From Leptothoe spongobia TAU-MAC 1115 (lineage in GTDB: Bacteria; Cyanobacteriota; Cyanobacteriia; Phormidesmidales; Phormidesmidaceae), in the NCBI RefSeq assembly GCF_018739885.1, contig NZ_JADOES010000012.1, positions 1 to 64,000 of the forward strand: 64,000 nt of DNA, in the 5' to 3' direction. A program made the position numbers and the translations under genes. The notes below the pieces were generated by a model. That model searched no databases and had not been told where the DNA came from. It was given only the letters and a program-made list of their open reading frames with translations. Below are positions 27,930 through 36,859 of the stretch, one piece after another; within the stretch, counting starts at the first letter, position 1, and every line of letters starts with the position of its first letter.

Positions 27930-28786
27930 GCCTGCAGATGAGCGCTACGCTTTTTAAGATTTGCTTCATCATATCGGTTTGTGCTCTGGCTCGATTGCCG
28001 TAAATCTGACTGTTCTAATAAATTAGATAGCCAACGACTTGCCTCTCCTGGGAGTGGTGGAATGGGATCGCGTTCGTAATTGATAGATAATGCGTGAATA
28101 GAGTTTGTGCAGACATCGTTTAGAGCCTGTTTAAGATCAACTGTGCAGCATGCTTGAGTCCCTTCGCCATCTTGAGGACGGCTGAGTGGTAGCGTCAGAG
28201 GAGGGATAGGGGCGTATACTTGCCATGTATAGAGTTCAGCTTTGGGACGCTGGTCACTACGGCTTACCAGTACCTGATAGTCGGTATCACTTGGGCCATA
28301 GGCAGAGATAGGTTCCCATCCTCGCAGCAGATCGATTTCTACAAAATGGGTATCGCTACCAAAGATAGCTTCGCAGCGCTGTTCGTAGTTCTCTCGCCCT
28401 CGCCCTGGGCGTTTTTTTTGTGGTGTAAGGACTTCTACAATCGTGACCGTTGTCCCAATTTGATGATCCACGATCTCGATGTACTCCTCTTGAATTGTTT
28501 GAGGAACAGCAATGTAGGTAGGGATGGGTTGCTGCTCCACTGGCGATGAACCGTTTGCAGTTGACCCATTAGCCCCATTCACTTGGGGGACGTTGGCTGA
28601 TTGTTCCACTACTAAACTATCTTCACCGCTAACGCGATAGACCCGCTTACGAATGATGACGTTATACCGATTAGAGACTTCCTTTTGCAAAAGGCTGGCT
28701 AATGCAGTAACAAAGCGCGGATGGATTATGGGCCAAAGGTCGGGATGTTCCAGATAAGGGTTCATGCCGGGAAATATATCAGGCAT
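27926..28786 (-). CDS. DUF4058 family protein
   Basis: The 286-residue protein opens with the family signature MPDIFPGMNPYLEHPDLWP, continues FVTALASLLQKEVSNRYNV, then EIVDHQIGTTVTIVEVLTPQKK and GRENYEQRCEAIF with FVEIDLLRG. The last part has the recurring acidic/hydrophobic core (EVLTPxxK, VEIDLLRxG) reminiscent of PD-(D/E)XK-like folds used by Uma2 and related cyanobacterial families. DUF4058 has many paralogues in cyanobacteria, and its function is unknown. It overlaps the hydrolase by four bases. A short Ser/Asn-rich linker interrupts residues 70-85. Confidence 0.82.
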   Translation of the reverse strand: MPDIFPGMNPYLEHPDLWPIIHPRFVTALASLLQKEVSNRYNVIIRKRVYRVSGEDSLVVEQSANVPQVNGANGSTANGSSPVEQQPIPTYIAVPQTIQEEYIEIVDHQIGTTVTIVEVLTPQKKRPGRGRENYEQRCEAIFGSDTHFVEIDLLRGWEPISAYGPSDTDYQVLVSRSDQRPKAELYTWQVYAPIPPLTLPLSRPQDGEGTQACCTVDLKQALNDVCTNSIHALSINYERDPIPPLPGEASRWLSNLLEQSDLRQSSQSTNRYDEANLKKRSAHLQA

Positions 28787-29002
28787 TCAAAAACCTCTGA
28801 ATGGTCGATGGCTGAATCGTTATGACAAATGAGATTAAATTAGCGGTTTAGCCCTGTTGCTAACTAAACTGCCTGGAATGAACCTCATGGAATTCTAGCA
28901 AGTAGTACACCTGATAGACTTCATGAAAAGTTCATAGTTACGAGCAATTTTAGCGTAAGGATAACTCAGTGTGACTGTCGATATTTGATTAACGTTAAAA
29001 GT

Positions 29003-29087
29003 AAAGATTTTATGAAGTCATTGGGAGGGCGTTAGAGCTGGAATTTATTAAACATCTATGTAAAATTTAGTGTTTCATAAAATCTTT
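29003..29087. repeat. 85-base element bounded by perfect 14-base inverted repeats
   Basis: AAAGATTTTATGAA at 29003-29016 has its exact reverse complement TTCATAAAATCTTT at 29074-29087. The 57 bases between contain no coding signal. The arms are AT-rich. The element could be a small palindromic mobile remnant (MITE-like), although no target-site duplication flanks it, or a folded RNA/DNA structure. Confidence 0.5.
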
Positions 29088-29139
29088 TCAAGGAATTAAC
29101 GCGCCAAACAGGATTTTGGCCAGATTTTATTCATTAATA

Positions 29140-29193
29140 CATAACGCGAAGTCAGCAGGCTTCAGCCATAACGCGAAGTCAACAGGCTTCAGC
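29140..29193. repeat. Tandem duplication of a 27-base unit
   Basis: The unit starts CATAACGCGAAGTCA and ends GGCTTCAGC. Copies are at 29140-29166 and 29167-29193, with one difference (G at 29154 versus A at 29181). Each copy contains a small GAAG/CTTC hairpin. It ends 18 bases before the TPR gene start, so it lies in or next to that gene's translation start region. Confidence 0.85.
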
Positions 29194-29211
29194 CAACATC
29201 TATGAGGACTT

Positions 29212-29634
29212 ATGGAAATATCAAGTGACGGATTGATTCTGCTGGTAGTCATTCTAGCCATTCTAAGTATTGGTGGAGGTGCCATTGCTGTGACGACACT
29301 ACAGCCCTTAAGGGGGCATATCCCATTTTTAACCCCCATTACTGACCTATCTATTCCCATCAGTGGCGAGGCGCGACATCAATTTAATCGAGGGATATTG
29401 GCCTATCGTGAACGAGCCTATCGCCAAGCAATTGATTGTTTTACGAAGGTGCTTGACTGTGAACCTACATTGGCTGAAGCTCTCCATAACAGAGCTCGTG
29501 CCAAGGCAAACCTAGCTAAGCAGCAAGACGCTGTAGTCGATTTCGTTGCGGCTAGTGGTGTCTATGACCGTCAGGGCACCAAGCCAGGGATTGATTGGAT
29601 CAAAGCAGATTTGGATGTGTTAGCAAAGCTATAA
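29212..29634 (+). CDS. Membrane-anchored TPR-repeat protein
   Basis: This 140-residue protein has an N-terminal membrane helix (LILLVVILAILSIGGGAIAV, residues about 6-25) and then one to two tetratricopeptide repeats (FNRGILAYRERAYRQAIDCF and LAEALHNRARAKANLAKQQD). It ends with a further helix. TPR proteins are protein-binding scaffolds; the partner is unknown. The N-in anchor suggests the repeat faces the cytoplasm or the lumen, depending on insertion. A 27-base tandem duplication sits immediately upstream of the start. Confidence 0.72.
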   Translation: MEISSDGLILLVVILAILSIGGGAIAVTTLQPLRGHIPFLTPITDLSIPISGEARHQFNRGILAYRERAYRQAIDCFTKVLDCEPTLAEALHNRARAKANLAKQQDAVVDFVAASGVYDRQGTKPGIDWIKADLDVLAKL

Positions 29635-30135
29635 AACTTGCTATGCCAGACAAGTATCTTGATAGTTGAGGACAAGGTTTTATGGAGGGCTTGAAGGTCC
29701 CCTCACATACTAGGCCGCCATTAGGCAGAAACTTGGCTATCGCACAAACTTAGCTACTGACGAAAGTAGGAGGTTTCTGAAAACTTTAAATATTGGCTGA
29801 TGGTAGCTTGGTCTGGGTTTTGGGCATTCCTGTAACAAGGATTTAAATGTTGATATCCCTGGCACAGGATTTGAAGTTGTGATGAACGCCGATTTGAGTC
29901 AGTCGTTACACCAGTAAATTTTGCTAGATTGCAGAAACATTGAGGTGATTCTTGAACACCATGCTCCTAGCAATTAATGGGTCTAAGGCGATTTCCTCGA
30001 TAATTTGTTTTATGAATTACGTTCCTTCTTAGAAAGCTTATCTACCTTGCTAGGCTATATGTGAAGTTTTAGTATCAGAAAAGCATATAGTTCATTCGTA
30101 TTTTCATATTGATGTCTTATTAGTTCAAAGCTATT
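29635..30135. other. Non-coding spacer of 501 bases, nothing recognised
   Basis: All frames are interrupted by stops and I see no tRNA, clear hairpin or family remnant. Short open pieces exist (for example around 29840-29960), but none resembles a known protein. The promoter of the UDP-xylose synthase gene is probably in the AT-rich last 100 bases. Confidence 0.6.
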
Positions 30136-31104
30136 ATGCGAATTTTAGTTACCGGTGGAGCCGGTTTTATTGGTTCTCACCTTATTGATCGATTAATGGG
30201 TGCTAATCATGAGGTGATTTGCTTAGATAACTTTTATACGGGACGTAAGCAAAATGTTTTGCAGTGGTTGAATCATCCTAACTTTGAACTAATTCGCCAC
30301 GACGTTACTGAGCCGATTCGTCTTGAAGTTGATCAGATTTATCATCTGGCTTGTCCTGCTTCGCCAGTTCACTATCAATACAATCCGGTAAAAACCATCA
30401 AAACCAATGTGATGGGTACTCTTAATATGTTGGGCTTAGCAAAGCGTGTCAAAGCTAGGTTTTTTCTTGCTTCTACTTCTGAAGTATATGGAGATCCTGA
30501 GGTTCATCCTCAGCCGGAGGAGTATCGCGGTAGCGTTAATACTATTGGTATTCGTAGCTGCTATGACGAGGGCAAGCGAGTGGCCGAAACTCTAGCTTTT
30601 GACTACCACCGTCAGAATGATGTGGATATTAGGGTAGTTCGGATTTTCAACACTTACGGCCCTCGGATGTTAGAAAACGATGGTCGGGTTGTGAGTAACT
30701 TTATTGTTCAGGCACTACAGGGTCATCCTCTAACTGTGTATGGCGATGGTTCCCAAACGCGTAGCTTTTGCTACGTATCTGACCTTGTAGAAGGGTTTAT
30801 TCGCCTGATGGACAATGATTACATTGGTCCTATAAATCTGGGTAATCCAGGTGAATACACTATTTTAGAGTTGGCTCAGTCTATTCAAAAAATGGTGAAC
30901 CCTGATGCTGCGCTGAAGCATGAGCCGCTGCCTCAGGATGATCCTCGTCGTCGTCAGCCTGATATTACCAAGGCTAAGACGATGCTGAAGTGGGAGCCGG
31001 TGGTACCTCTTAAAGAAGGCTTAGAGCTGACTATTGCGGACTTTAGAACCCGTCTAGAAGCAGAGGGTAAACTGACGGTATCCGCAACAACAAAGTCAGC
31101 GTAA
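30136..31104 (+). CDS. uxs: UDP-glucuronate decarboxylase (UDP-xylose synthase)
   Basis: The 322-residue extended SDR enzyme has the NAD motif GGAGFIGS at residues 7-14, the acid pocket [10 protein letters not shown] (114-121), and the catalytic YDEGK with Tyr143 and Lys147. The RHDVTEP and [15 protein letters not shown] blocks and [12 protein letters not shown] are specific to the decarboxylase (UXS) group and separate it from UDP-glucose 4-epimerase. It converts UDP-glucuronate to UDP-xylose in the cytoplasm. The gene for UDP-glucose dehydrogenase, which makes its substrate, follows after 155 bases on the same strand. Confidence 0.92.
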   Translation: MRILVTGGAGFIGSHLIDRLMGANHEVICLDNFYTGRKQNVLQWLNHPNFELIRHDVTEPIRLEVDQIYHLACPASPVHYQYNPVKTIKTNVMGTLNMLGLAKRVKARFFLASTSEVYGDPEVHPQPEEYRGSVNTIGIRSCYDEGKRVAETLAFDYHRQNDVDIRVVRIFNTYGPRMLENDGRVVSNFIVQALQGHPLTVYGDGSQTRSFCYVSDLVEGFIRLMDNDYIGPINLGNPGEYTILELAQSIQKMVNPDAALKHEPLPQDDPRRRQPDITKAKTMLKWEPVVPLKEGLELTIADFRTRLEAEGKLTVSATTKSA

Positions 31105-31259
31105 ACGTGATTTTGTTGAATTGCAGTTGAGTAATTGTGCTGCATTCTGAAATTGATTATTGCCATTGCTATGGGAATGGCATGTGTGAGGTCAGGCAAT
31201 AAATCAAACCATTTAGGTTTAATTCAGTCCATCTATCTTTTTAGGTAAGGAGTATTTAT

Positions 31260-32639
31260 ATGCGTGTTTGTGTTATTGGTACAGGCTATGTTGGCTTAGT
31301 TACAGGTGTATGCCTCTCTCATATTGGTCATGATGTTATTTGTGTTGATAACAATGCCGAAAAGGTAAAGCTCATGCAGTCAGGCCAATCCCCTATTTTT
31401 GAACCGGGGCTGTCTGAGCTGATGCAATCCTCGATGGAAGCTTCTCGTTTAACCTTTACCACTGATCTGGGTGCAGGGGTATCCCATGGGGATATCCTCT
31501 TTATCGCAGTGGGCACGCCTCCATTGCCGACGGGAGAAAGTGATACTCGCTATGTTGAAGCAGTAGCTCGTGGGATTGGTGAGCACCTGAATGGTGGTTA
31601 CAAAGTCATTGTTAATAAGTCCACAGTTCCTATTGGGTCTGGGGATTGGGTGCGCATGATTGTGATGGATGGGATGGCTGAGCGTCAGCAGGTGCCAGTG
31701 GGTGCAGGTGCTCCTGCTGATAAACCGAAAATGCCAACCTTTGATGTGGTTAGTAATCCTGAGTTTTTGCGTGAGGGTTCGGCGGTTTATGACACCTTTA
31801 ATCCCGATCGGATTGTGCTGGGTGGTAGTAATCCTAAGGCTATCGCTATGATGAAAGAGCTCTATGAACCCATTGTGGAGCGTCAATTTGCTGAGGATTC
31901 ATCTGTGCCTCAAGTGCCGGTTTTGGTGACAGACCTGAGCTCAGCCGAAATGGTTAAGTATGCGTCCAATGCGTTTTTAGCGACTAAAATTAGCTTTATT
32001 AATGAAGTTGCAAATATTTGCGATCGCGTTGGGGCGGATGTGGTCCAAGTGGCCCAGGGTATTGGTTTAGATTCCCGCATCGGTAGCAAGTTTCTCCAAG
32101 CTGGTATTGGTTGGGGCGGCTCTTGTTTTCCTAAGGATGTCTCAGCGTTGGTACATACTGCTGATGACTATGGTTATGAGGCTCAGTTACTCAAGTCCAC
32201 CATAGATGTAAATACTAGACAGCGTTTGCTTTCTCTTGAAAAGTTACAGCACATTCTAAAAATCTTGAAGGGTAAGACGGTTGGTCTGCTGGGCTTAACA
32301 TTTAAGCCTGATACCGATGATATGCGTGATGCGCCGTCATTGATTTTGATTGAGCACCTCAATCGCTTAGGTGCAAAGGTCAAAGCCTATGATCCCATTG
32401 TTTCCCAGAGTGGAATGCGAAATGGTATGACTGGCGTGATTGTGGAGACCGATGTGGAGCGTTTGGCCGATGGCTGTGATGCTCTGGTATTGGTAACTGA
32501 CTGGAAACAGTTTAAGGATCTGGATTACACCAAGATGGCTGGTCTAATGAATACGCCTAATCTGATTGATGGTCGTAATTTTCTAGACCGTAAAGCCCTT
32601 GAGAATGCTGGCTTTACTTATGTGGGTGTTGGGCATTAG
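31260..32639 (+). CDS. ugd: UDP-glucose 6-dehydrogenase
   Basis: The 459-residue enzyme has the N-terminal NAD-binding motif VIGTGYVGLVTG (residues 5-16), the catalytic lysine region in SSAEMVKYASNAFLATK, and the active-site Cys289 in GWGGSCFPKD. The C-terminal UDP-binding domain starts KTVGLLGLTFKPDTDDMRDAPS (split at the strand). It oxidises UDP-glucose twice to UDP-glucuronate. Together with the preceding decarboxylase gene it forms a two-step route to UDP-xylose for cell-surface polysaccharide. A strong hairpin terminator follows at 32672. Confidence 0.94.
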   Translation: MRVCVIGTGYVGLVTGVCLSHIGHDVICVDNNAEKVKLMQSGQSPIFEPGLSELMQSSMEASRLTFTTDLGAGVSHGDILFIAVGTPPLPTGESDTRYVEAVARGIGEHLNGGYKVIVNKSTVPIGSGDWVRMIVMDGMAERQQVPVGAGAPADKPKMPTFDVVSNPEFLREGSAVYDTFNPDRIVLGGSNPKAIAMMKELYEPIVERQFAEDSSVPQVPVLVTDLSSAEMVKYASNAFLATKISFINEVANICDRVGADVVQVAQGIGLDSRIGSKFLQAGIGWGGSCFPKDVSALVHTADDYGYEAQLLKSTIDVNTRQRLLSLEKLQHILKILKGKTVGLLGLTFKPDTDDMRDAPSLILIEHLNRLGAKVKAYDPIVSQSGMRNGMTGVIVETDVERLADGCDALVLVTDWKQFKDLDYTKMAGLMNTPNLIDGRNFLDRKALENAGFTYVGVGH

Positions 32640-32671
32640 ACCGGTTACTGTACCTAATGTATAGATTCTGA

Positions 32672-32713
32672 AAAATCAAAAAGGCTGGTGACTTTACCAG
32701 CCTTTTTGATTTT
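32672..32713. terminator. Strong intrinsic terminator, probably bidirectional
   Basis: AAAATCAAAAAGGCTGGT (from 32672) pairs with ACCAGCCTTTTTGATTTT (ending 32713) around a short loop. The symmetric A-tract and T-tract on either side let it work for ugd on the plus strand and the YbjN gene on the minus strand, which converge here. Confidence 0.85.
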
Positions 32714-32714
32714 G

Positions 32715-32738
32715 CTATCTATCTATATAGATAGATAG
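32715..32738. repeat. Perfect 24-base palindrome
   Basis: The twelve bases CTATCTATCTAT are followed directly by their reverse complement. The symmetric centre is TATA at 32725-32728. It sits one base after the terminator between two convergent genes. It could form a cruciform, extend the terminator structure, or be a protein-binding site. Confidence 0.85.
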
Positions 32739-32761
32739 GTATTGTGTATTGCTAGGTTTCC

Positions 32762-33223
32762 TTAGCTTCTGCCATCAGGTGACGCCCAGCGGTCAAGAGC
32801 ACGTTTACCGCCCCAGCGTGCCACAATCTCATCATCGTAATCGTCAGCAAGGCGGACCACGGTAGTGACAGAGTGCTTAAGCTCAATGCGATCGCAGGTA
32901 GAACCTACGAGACTGTGTTCAAAAACAATGTCGTCTTCGCTATCAAGCGCAAAACGCCCAAACAGAATGTTATCGTTGGCCCTTAGCAGATAGTAGGTCA
33001 ATTCTGAGGTCGCATCTACATCGGTAACAACGTAGGACCGAGTGGTGATCAGCGCTTCATTTTCGCCCCAGGGTACTACGCGGGTAGAAGCTACCGCAGA
33101 CCCGATAGTGATAATAAATAAAGGTTCATCTTCAAAAGCTACTGTCGCTTCCCCAAAAAGTTCATCCATCCAGGGAGCAATGCGATCGTAGCAAGTTTTC
33201 TGGGCTGAACTTTGAAAATCCAT
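32762..33223 (-). CDS. YbjN-domain protein (type III secretion chaperone-like fold)
   Basis: From ATG 33223 the protein has 153 residues (MDFQSSAQKTCYDRIAPWMDELF); the frame is open to 33268 with an ATG there too. The fold pattern, with a first helix, PLFIITIGSAVASTRVVPWGENE, SELTYYLLRANDNILFGRFALD, DIVFEHSLVGSTCD and a final helix near TTVVRLADDYDDEI, is that of cyanobacterial YbjN proteins, which resemble secretion chaperones. The exact role is unknown; several YbjN proteins suppress temperature-sensitive mutants or act as regulators. It is transcribed toward ugd. Confidence 0.72.
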   Translation of the reverse strand: MDFQSSAQKTCYDRIAPWMDELFGEATVAFEDEPLFIITIGSAVASTRVVPWGENEALITTRSYVVTDVDATSELTYYLLRANDNILFGRFALDSEDDIVFEHSLVGSTCDRIELKHSVTTVVRLADDYDDEIVARWGGKRALDRWASPDGRS

Positions 33224-33388
33224 GGAGTGATAGCAAGATTGACGACTGCGGGAGACGTTAGTCAACATCCGACTAATATTCTCTCACCTATGTTTTACTG
33301 GCGCTGAAAAATTTCTTGATGATAATACTGCTGTGGGAGCAATATTAAACTTAGGGCATTTGCTATGACTAGATAAATACTTACTAAG

Positions 33389-34810
33389 TTGACTAATTTG
33401 TCTGATTCATCATCATTCGCCGATAGTTCGGCAGAGCTTGATCAGCTGGTTGCTGAGCTCCACTATGGTCAAGCTCAAGCCAGTTTAAATCAAGTCATTG
33501 ATAATCTAGATTTAACGCCTCGAGAGCGAGAAGGTCTGCAACCTGAAATTAATAACTTGCTGGGTTTTCAGCAAAAGCTGGAGCATGGGATATTACACCT
33601 CGCTGTTTTTGGCATGGTGGGTCGAGGTAAATCGTCATTGCTAAATGCGTTAGTGGGGCAGCCCATATTTATCACCGGCCCACTGCATGGGGTGACCCAT
33701 TCGGTAACGAGTGTGGACTGGCAGATTCTGGATTCTTTTGAAGACAGCCCTATTCAGCGGGTATCTCTAACCAATAAGCGTAGTAAAACCGCCTCTGGGG
33801 TAGAACTAATTGATACTCCTGGGATTGACGAGGTGGGTGGTGAACAGCGTCAGCTGTTAGCGGAACGCGTCGCCCAACAAAGCGATCTCATCCTATTTGT
33901 CTTAGCGGCGGATCTGACCCAGATAGAATTCGATGCCTTGGGATGGCTACGGCAGGTGGGCAAACCGATTTTGCTAGTTTTTAATAAGGTTGATCAGTAT
34001 TCTCCAGAAGAACAGGCCTTACTGTTAGAGAAAATAGAGCAGCGAGTGAGTCCCCTTAGAATTTTGCCTGAGGATATTGTTTTGGCGGCTGCGTCTCCCC
34101 TAAAGACAACGGTAGTGTATGCCGATGGTTGTCGTCGACAGCAGCGAACGCGAGATTTGCCGGATATTCAGGCTCTGAAGCTCAAAATTTTAGATGTGTT
34201 GGAACGAGAGGGGAAAGCCCTGATTGCTCTCAATACCCTCCTATATACGGATGATATTCAATCCAAATTAGTTGCACGTAAGTTAGAAATCCGTCAGCGC
34301 CGTGCCGATGATTTGATCTGGCAGACCACGTTGACTAAGGCAGTGGCAGTAGCGGTAAATCCGCTTTTACTGGCTGATGTGCTTGGTGGTGTAGCCGTGG
34401 ATTTGGGGTTGGTGGTGAGTTTGTCTAAACTCTATGGATTACCTATGACTCAGCAAGAGTCTTTGATGCTTTTGCAGACAATTGCGATCGCAACCGGTAG
34501 TCTTTCCATTAGTGAACTGTTAATTACCTTGGGACTTAGCTCTCTCAAAGGGGTTTTAGGAGCTGCCGGTCTGGCTACGGGAGGACTGAGTCTCGCGCCC
34601 TATTTTTCAGTGGCCCTGACTCAGGCGACTGTGGCAGGTGTGGCCACCTATGCCATTGGTCAAGTTACCCGTACTTACCTAGTTAATGGGGCAAATTGGG
34701 GAGAACAAGGACCAAAAGCGGCAATTGCTGAGATTGTAAATGATTTGGATGAAGCCTCGATTATGGCCCGTCTTAAACATGACCTAAGGCAGAAACTAAA
34801 TCGTAATTAA
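33389..34810 (+). CDS. GTPase with C-terminal DUF697-type membrane domain
   Basis: The 473-residue protein has the G1 motif GMVGRGKSSLLNAL (residues 75-88), G3 DTPGIDE, and G4 NKVDQYS in a dynamin/Era-like order, and then a hydrophobic C-terminal region (about 300-440: LLADVLGGVAVDLGLVVSLSK and following) typical of the DUF697 group. Such GTPases attach to membranes and are found in cyanobacteria and plastids; their function is poorly known. The start TTG 33389 is the first available after a stop, and no ATG fits the N-terminal helix. It stands alone. Confidence 0.8.
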   Translation: MTNLSDSSSFADSSAELDQLVAELHYGQAQASLNQVIDNLDLTPREREGLQPEINNLLGFQQKLEHGILHLAVFGMVGRGKSSLLNALVGQPIFITGPLHGVTHSVTSVDWQILDSFEDSPIQRVSLTNKRSKTASGVELIDTPGIDEVGGEQRQLLAERVAQQSDLILFVLAADLTQIEFDALGWLRQVGKPILLVFNKVDQYSPEEQALLLEKIEQRVSPLRILPEDIVLAAASPLKTTVVYADGCRRQQRTRDLPDIQALKLKILDVLEREGKALIALNTLLYTDDIQSKLVARKLEIRQRRADDLIWQTTLTKAVAVAVNPLLLADVLGGVAVDLGLVVSLSKLYGLPMTQQESLMLLQTIAIATGSLSISELLITLGLSSLKGVLGAAGLATGGLSLAPYFSVALTQATVAGVATYAIGQVTRTYLVNGANWGEQGPKAAIAEIVNDLDEASIMARLKHDLRQKLNRN

Positions 34811-35072
34811 TACGTTCTGCCTGTTAATGGGAATACATTTAGCTGAGAATTGCCAGCCATTAATGTGAAATTCTAAATGTAACTTTTCAGCAATGCATGT
34901 CGAATTCTAACAAGGGTTTGTCACTTAGTTTTAGGAAACTATATGTTCTGACAGACTTGCTTGAGCTGTTGCTCCTCTGCCGATAGACTATATCGGTTGA
35001 TTATGTGTACACCTGGCCATCAAGGTTTGACTATTAGCGTTGTCCTGACAAAATTTCCCTTATCAACTGCCC

Positions 35073-35795
35073 ATGCAACGGTTTACCGTCGAAGTTATTT
35101 CCCAAACCCCCAATCCTCAGCAGACGATTTATGCTGCTATGCACCAAGACTATGCTGAGGAGTTTGTATGGAACGAGCGCCAGGATTGGCCTTCTGAAGG
35201 AAAATGTGGTGACTTGGTAATTCGTAATTTGCTTAGGGGGGGCAGAGGTCACTATGGTCCTCTGGAGCATCCCCAAATTGTATTGAACTGCGGATGGTTA
35301 CCCCATTCAACCATGCAGCAAATTCGAACACATCGGGTGGGAGTGTCGTTTGATGTGCAGTCTTTTCGTTATACAGGATCCCGTATTTTAGATGTGGTGT
35401 CGGGAAAGCGCTCTATCGAGGAAGTTTTTTACCTGCGGCCTGTTGGTAACTATAGCGATCGACAAGGTAAAAAGTATACCTATACGGATGAACTTCGTCA
35501 GCAGGATATTGCTTGGTGCTTAGAGGCTTGTAATCGTTATAAAACACGCATTGGACAAGGCTTTTCCGAAGAACATGCGCGCGGTCTGATTCCGTTTGAT
35601 GTGCGTCAGCACTGGGTAATGTCAGCCAATGTTCGTTCGCTAATGCATTTGCTAGATTTGCGTTGGAAGGCAGATGCTCAATTAGAAGCTCAAAAGCTGT
35701 GTGAAGTAATTTGGCCCCATTTTCAGGTTTGGGTACCTGCGATCGCGACTTGGTACGAAACCACTCGACTTAAAAAAGCACGTCTTGCTCCCTAG
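35073..35795 (+). CDS. thyX: Flavin-dependent thymidylate synthase
   Basis: The 240-residue protein has the ThyX signature as RTHRVGVSFDVQSFRYTG, which fits the RHRx7S motif in its cyanobacterial form, and the FAD/dUMP contacts GPLEHPQIVLN and HARGLIPFDVRQHWVMSANVRSLMH (broken at the helix). ThyX makes dTMP from dUMP with methylene-tetrahydrofolate and NADPH in the cytoplasm. No thyA is in the window. ATG 35073 gives the expected N-terminus. It is the only gene in about 1 kb on this strand, so it probably has its own promoter. Confidence 0.92.
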   Translation: MQRFTVEVISQTPNPQQTIYAAMHQDYAEEFVWNERQDWPSEGKCGDLVIRNLLRGGRGHYGPLEHPQIVLNCGWLPHSTMQQIRTHRVGVSFDVQSFRYTGSRILDVVSGKRSIEEVFYLRPVGNYSDRQGKKYTYTDELRQQDIAWCLEACNRYKTRIGQGFSEEHARGLIPFDVRQHWVMSANVRSLMHLLDLRWKADAQLEAQKLCEVIWPHFQVWVPAIATWYETTRLKKARLAP

Positions 35796-35967
35796 GTGTC
35801 ATTATCATCACCTTAGGTCCACCTTGCAATTCATTAACTTGGATGTACTAGTTCCCAACTTTAATAACCCACCCTAAGAACCTTGTCGATACCTTGCACT
35901 CGTCTGCTGTTTTCAAAGGTTCCTCATAGACTTAAGTTGCCGAAATAGGCCTAGCAGGTAATGGCAT

Positions 35968-36351
35968 ATGAACAGCTCTAATGGTTACATCTTATGGCTG
36001 GGGCAGCGTTTAGGCGCAGACATGATGGCTCAGTCACTTTCTCACCAGGTTGAGGGTACTGTTTTTGTCGCCCACTCAACTGATCAGGCTGTTGCCCGTA
36101 TCGAACAAAGTATTCCTTATTTAGTGATTCTCTCAGGCGCTTACCAAAACTGGTCGCAAGCCTTTGTAAATCGGCTCAGAGAGACCGTCAAGCCCTTAGG
36201 AACAACTATTGTTGCATTAACACAGTCCCATGAACCAAGCTGGTCACCCCAAGAAGAACACCCAGGAATTGATGGTTTTTTGGTAGAGCCTCTCAGTCAA
36301 GATGTTTTACATCTCTTAGTTGAATCAGCGGTTGCTAAAACCACACTTTAA
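35968..36351 (+). CDS. Pseudo-receiver protein without phospho-acceptor Asp
   Basis: The 127-residue protein has the length and strand/helix rhythm of a CheY receiver: ILWLGQRLGADMMAQSL, TDQAVARIEQSIPYLVILSG, then TTIVALTQS and DGFLVEPLSQDVLHLLVES, which fits the last helix of a receiver. The usual acidic pair is absent (WLGQR), and the phospho-acceptor position after LVIL is SGAYQN instead of an Asp; the final Lys is Glu (LVEPL). It therefore cannot be phosphorylated in the standard way. Pseudo-receivers in cyanobacteria bind other ligands or partners. No kinase is adjacent. Confidence 0.65.
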   Translation: MNSSNGYILWLGQRLGADMMAQSLSHQVEGTVFVAHSTDQAVARIEQSIPYLVILSGAYQNWSQAFVNRLRETVKPLGTTIVALTQSHEPSWSPQEEHPGIDGFLVEPLSQDVLHLLVESAVAKTTL

Positions 36352-36601
36352 TGCTTGCTTTCAAAGGGCAAATCTAATTTTTTATTTGTAAAGATATTAG
36401 TCGTTTCTTCTATGGAAACACCGTAGAGCCAGGAATGACTAATGTGTTTAGGTATAGACTGATACCCTTAGCCTTGGAATGTAGCCGTCTAGCTAATTAG
36501 ATTGAGTTTGTCATATATAAACTAAATATATGCCTTAGACCACGGTTAGTGGCTATTGCTCTTAAGTATTAGCGAATTTTACGTTATGTAAGCAAAGGTC
36601 C

Positions 36602-36859
36602 GTGGTCTCCAAAACGATTAAAAATCAGCAAATTAGACGATTTAAGTTTTGGTTAAATCAAGACTTACAGGATGGCATGCGTTATCAACATGCTCTTTTT
36701 CAGAGAATACGCACATTGGATTATAGACATCGACATCAGATATACCATCAGGCAAGTGAGTTAGCTCAGCATGGAGATGATGTGTTAGTAACCTACGAAG
36801 ATAAATCCTGTCATCTTTGGCTCAATCTTCGATATCGCTTGCCAAAAATATCCGCATAG
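36602..36859 (+). CDS. Small conserved-looking protein of unknown function
   Basis: From GTG 36602 the frame codes 85 residues, strongly basic and rich in His, Arg and Tyr (MRYQHALFQRIRTLDYRHRH, then QIYHQASELAQHGDDVL, then SCHLWLNLRYRLP). I do not recognise a family. The composition and lack of a competing frame make it a plausible real gene, but no clear ribosome-binding site precedes it. It lies between the pseudo-receiver and sigA. Confidence 0.5.
   Translation: MVSKTIKNQQIRRFKFWLNQDLQDGMRYQHALFQRIRTLDYRHRHQIYHQASELAQHGDDVLVTYEDKSCHLWLNLRYRLPKISA

Larger units (their letters stand above)
28787..29211. other. AT-rich intergenic stretch with an inverted-repeat pair and a tandem repeat
   Basis: No open frame here is convincing. 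Two structured elements are described separately: a 14-base inverted repeat at 29003-29087 and a 27-base tandem duplication at 29140-29193. The promoter of the DUF4058 gene (leftward) and of the TPR gene (rightward) should both lie here. Confidence 0.7.

Noticed and set aside
29840..29990. Possible gene remnant upstream of the UDP-xylose synthase
   Set aside because: Short open pieces read like protein but need several frameshifts to join and match nothing I can name.
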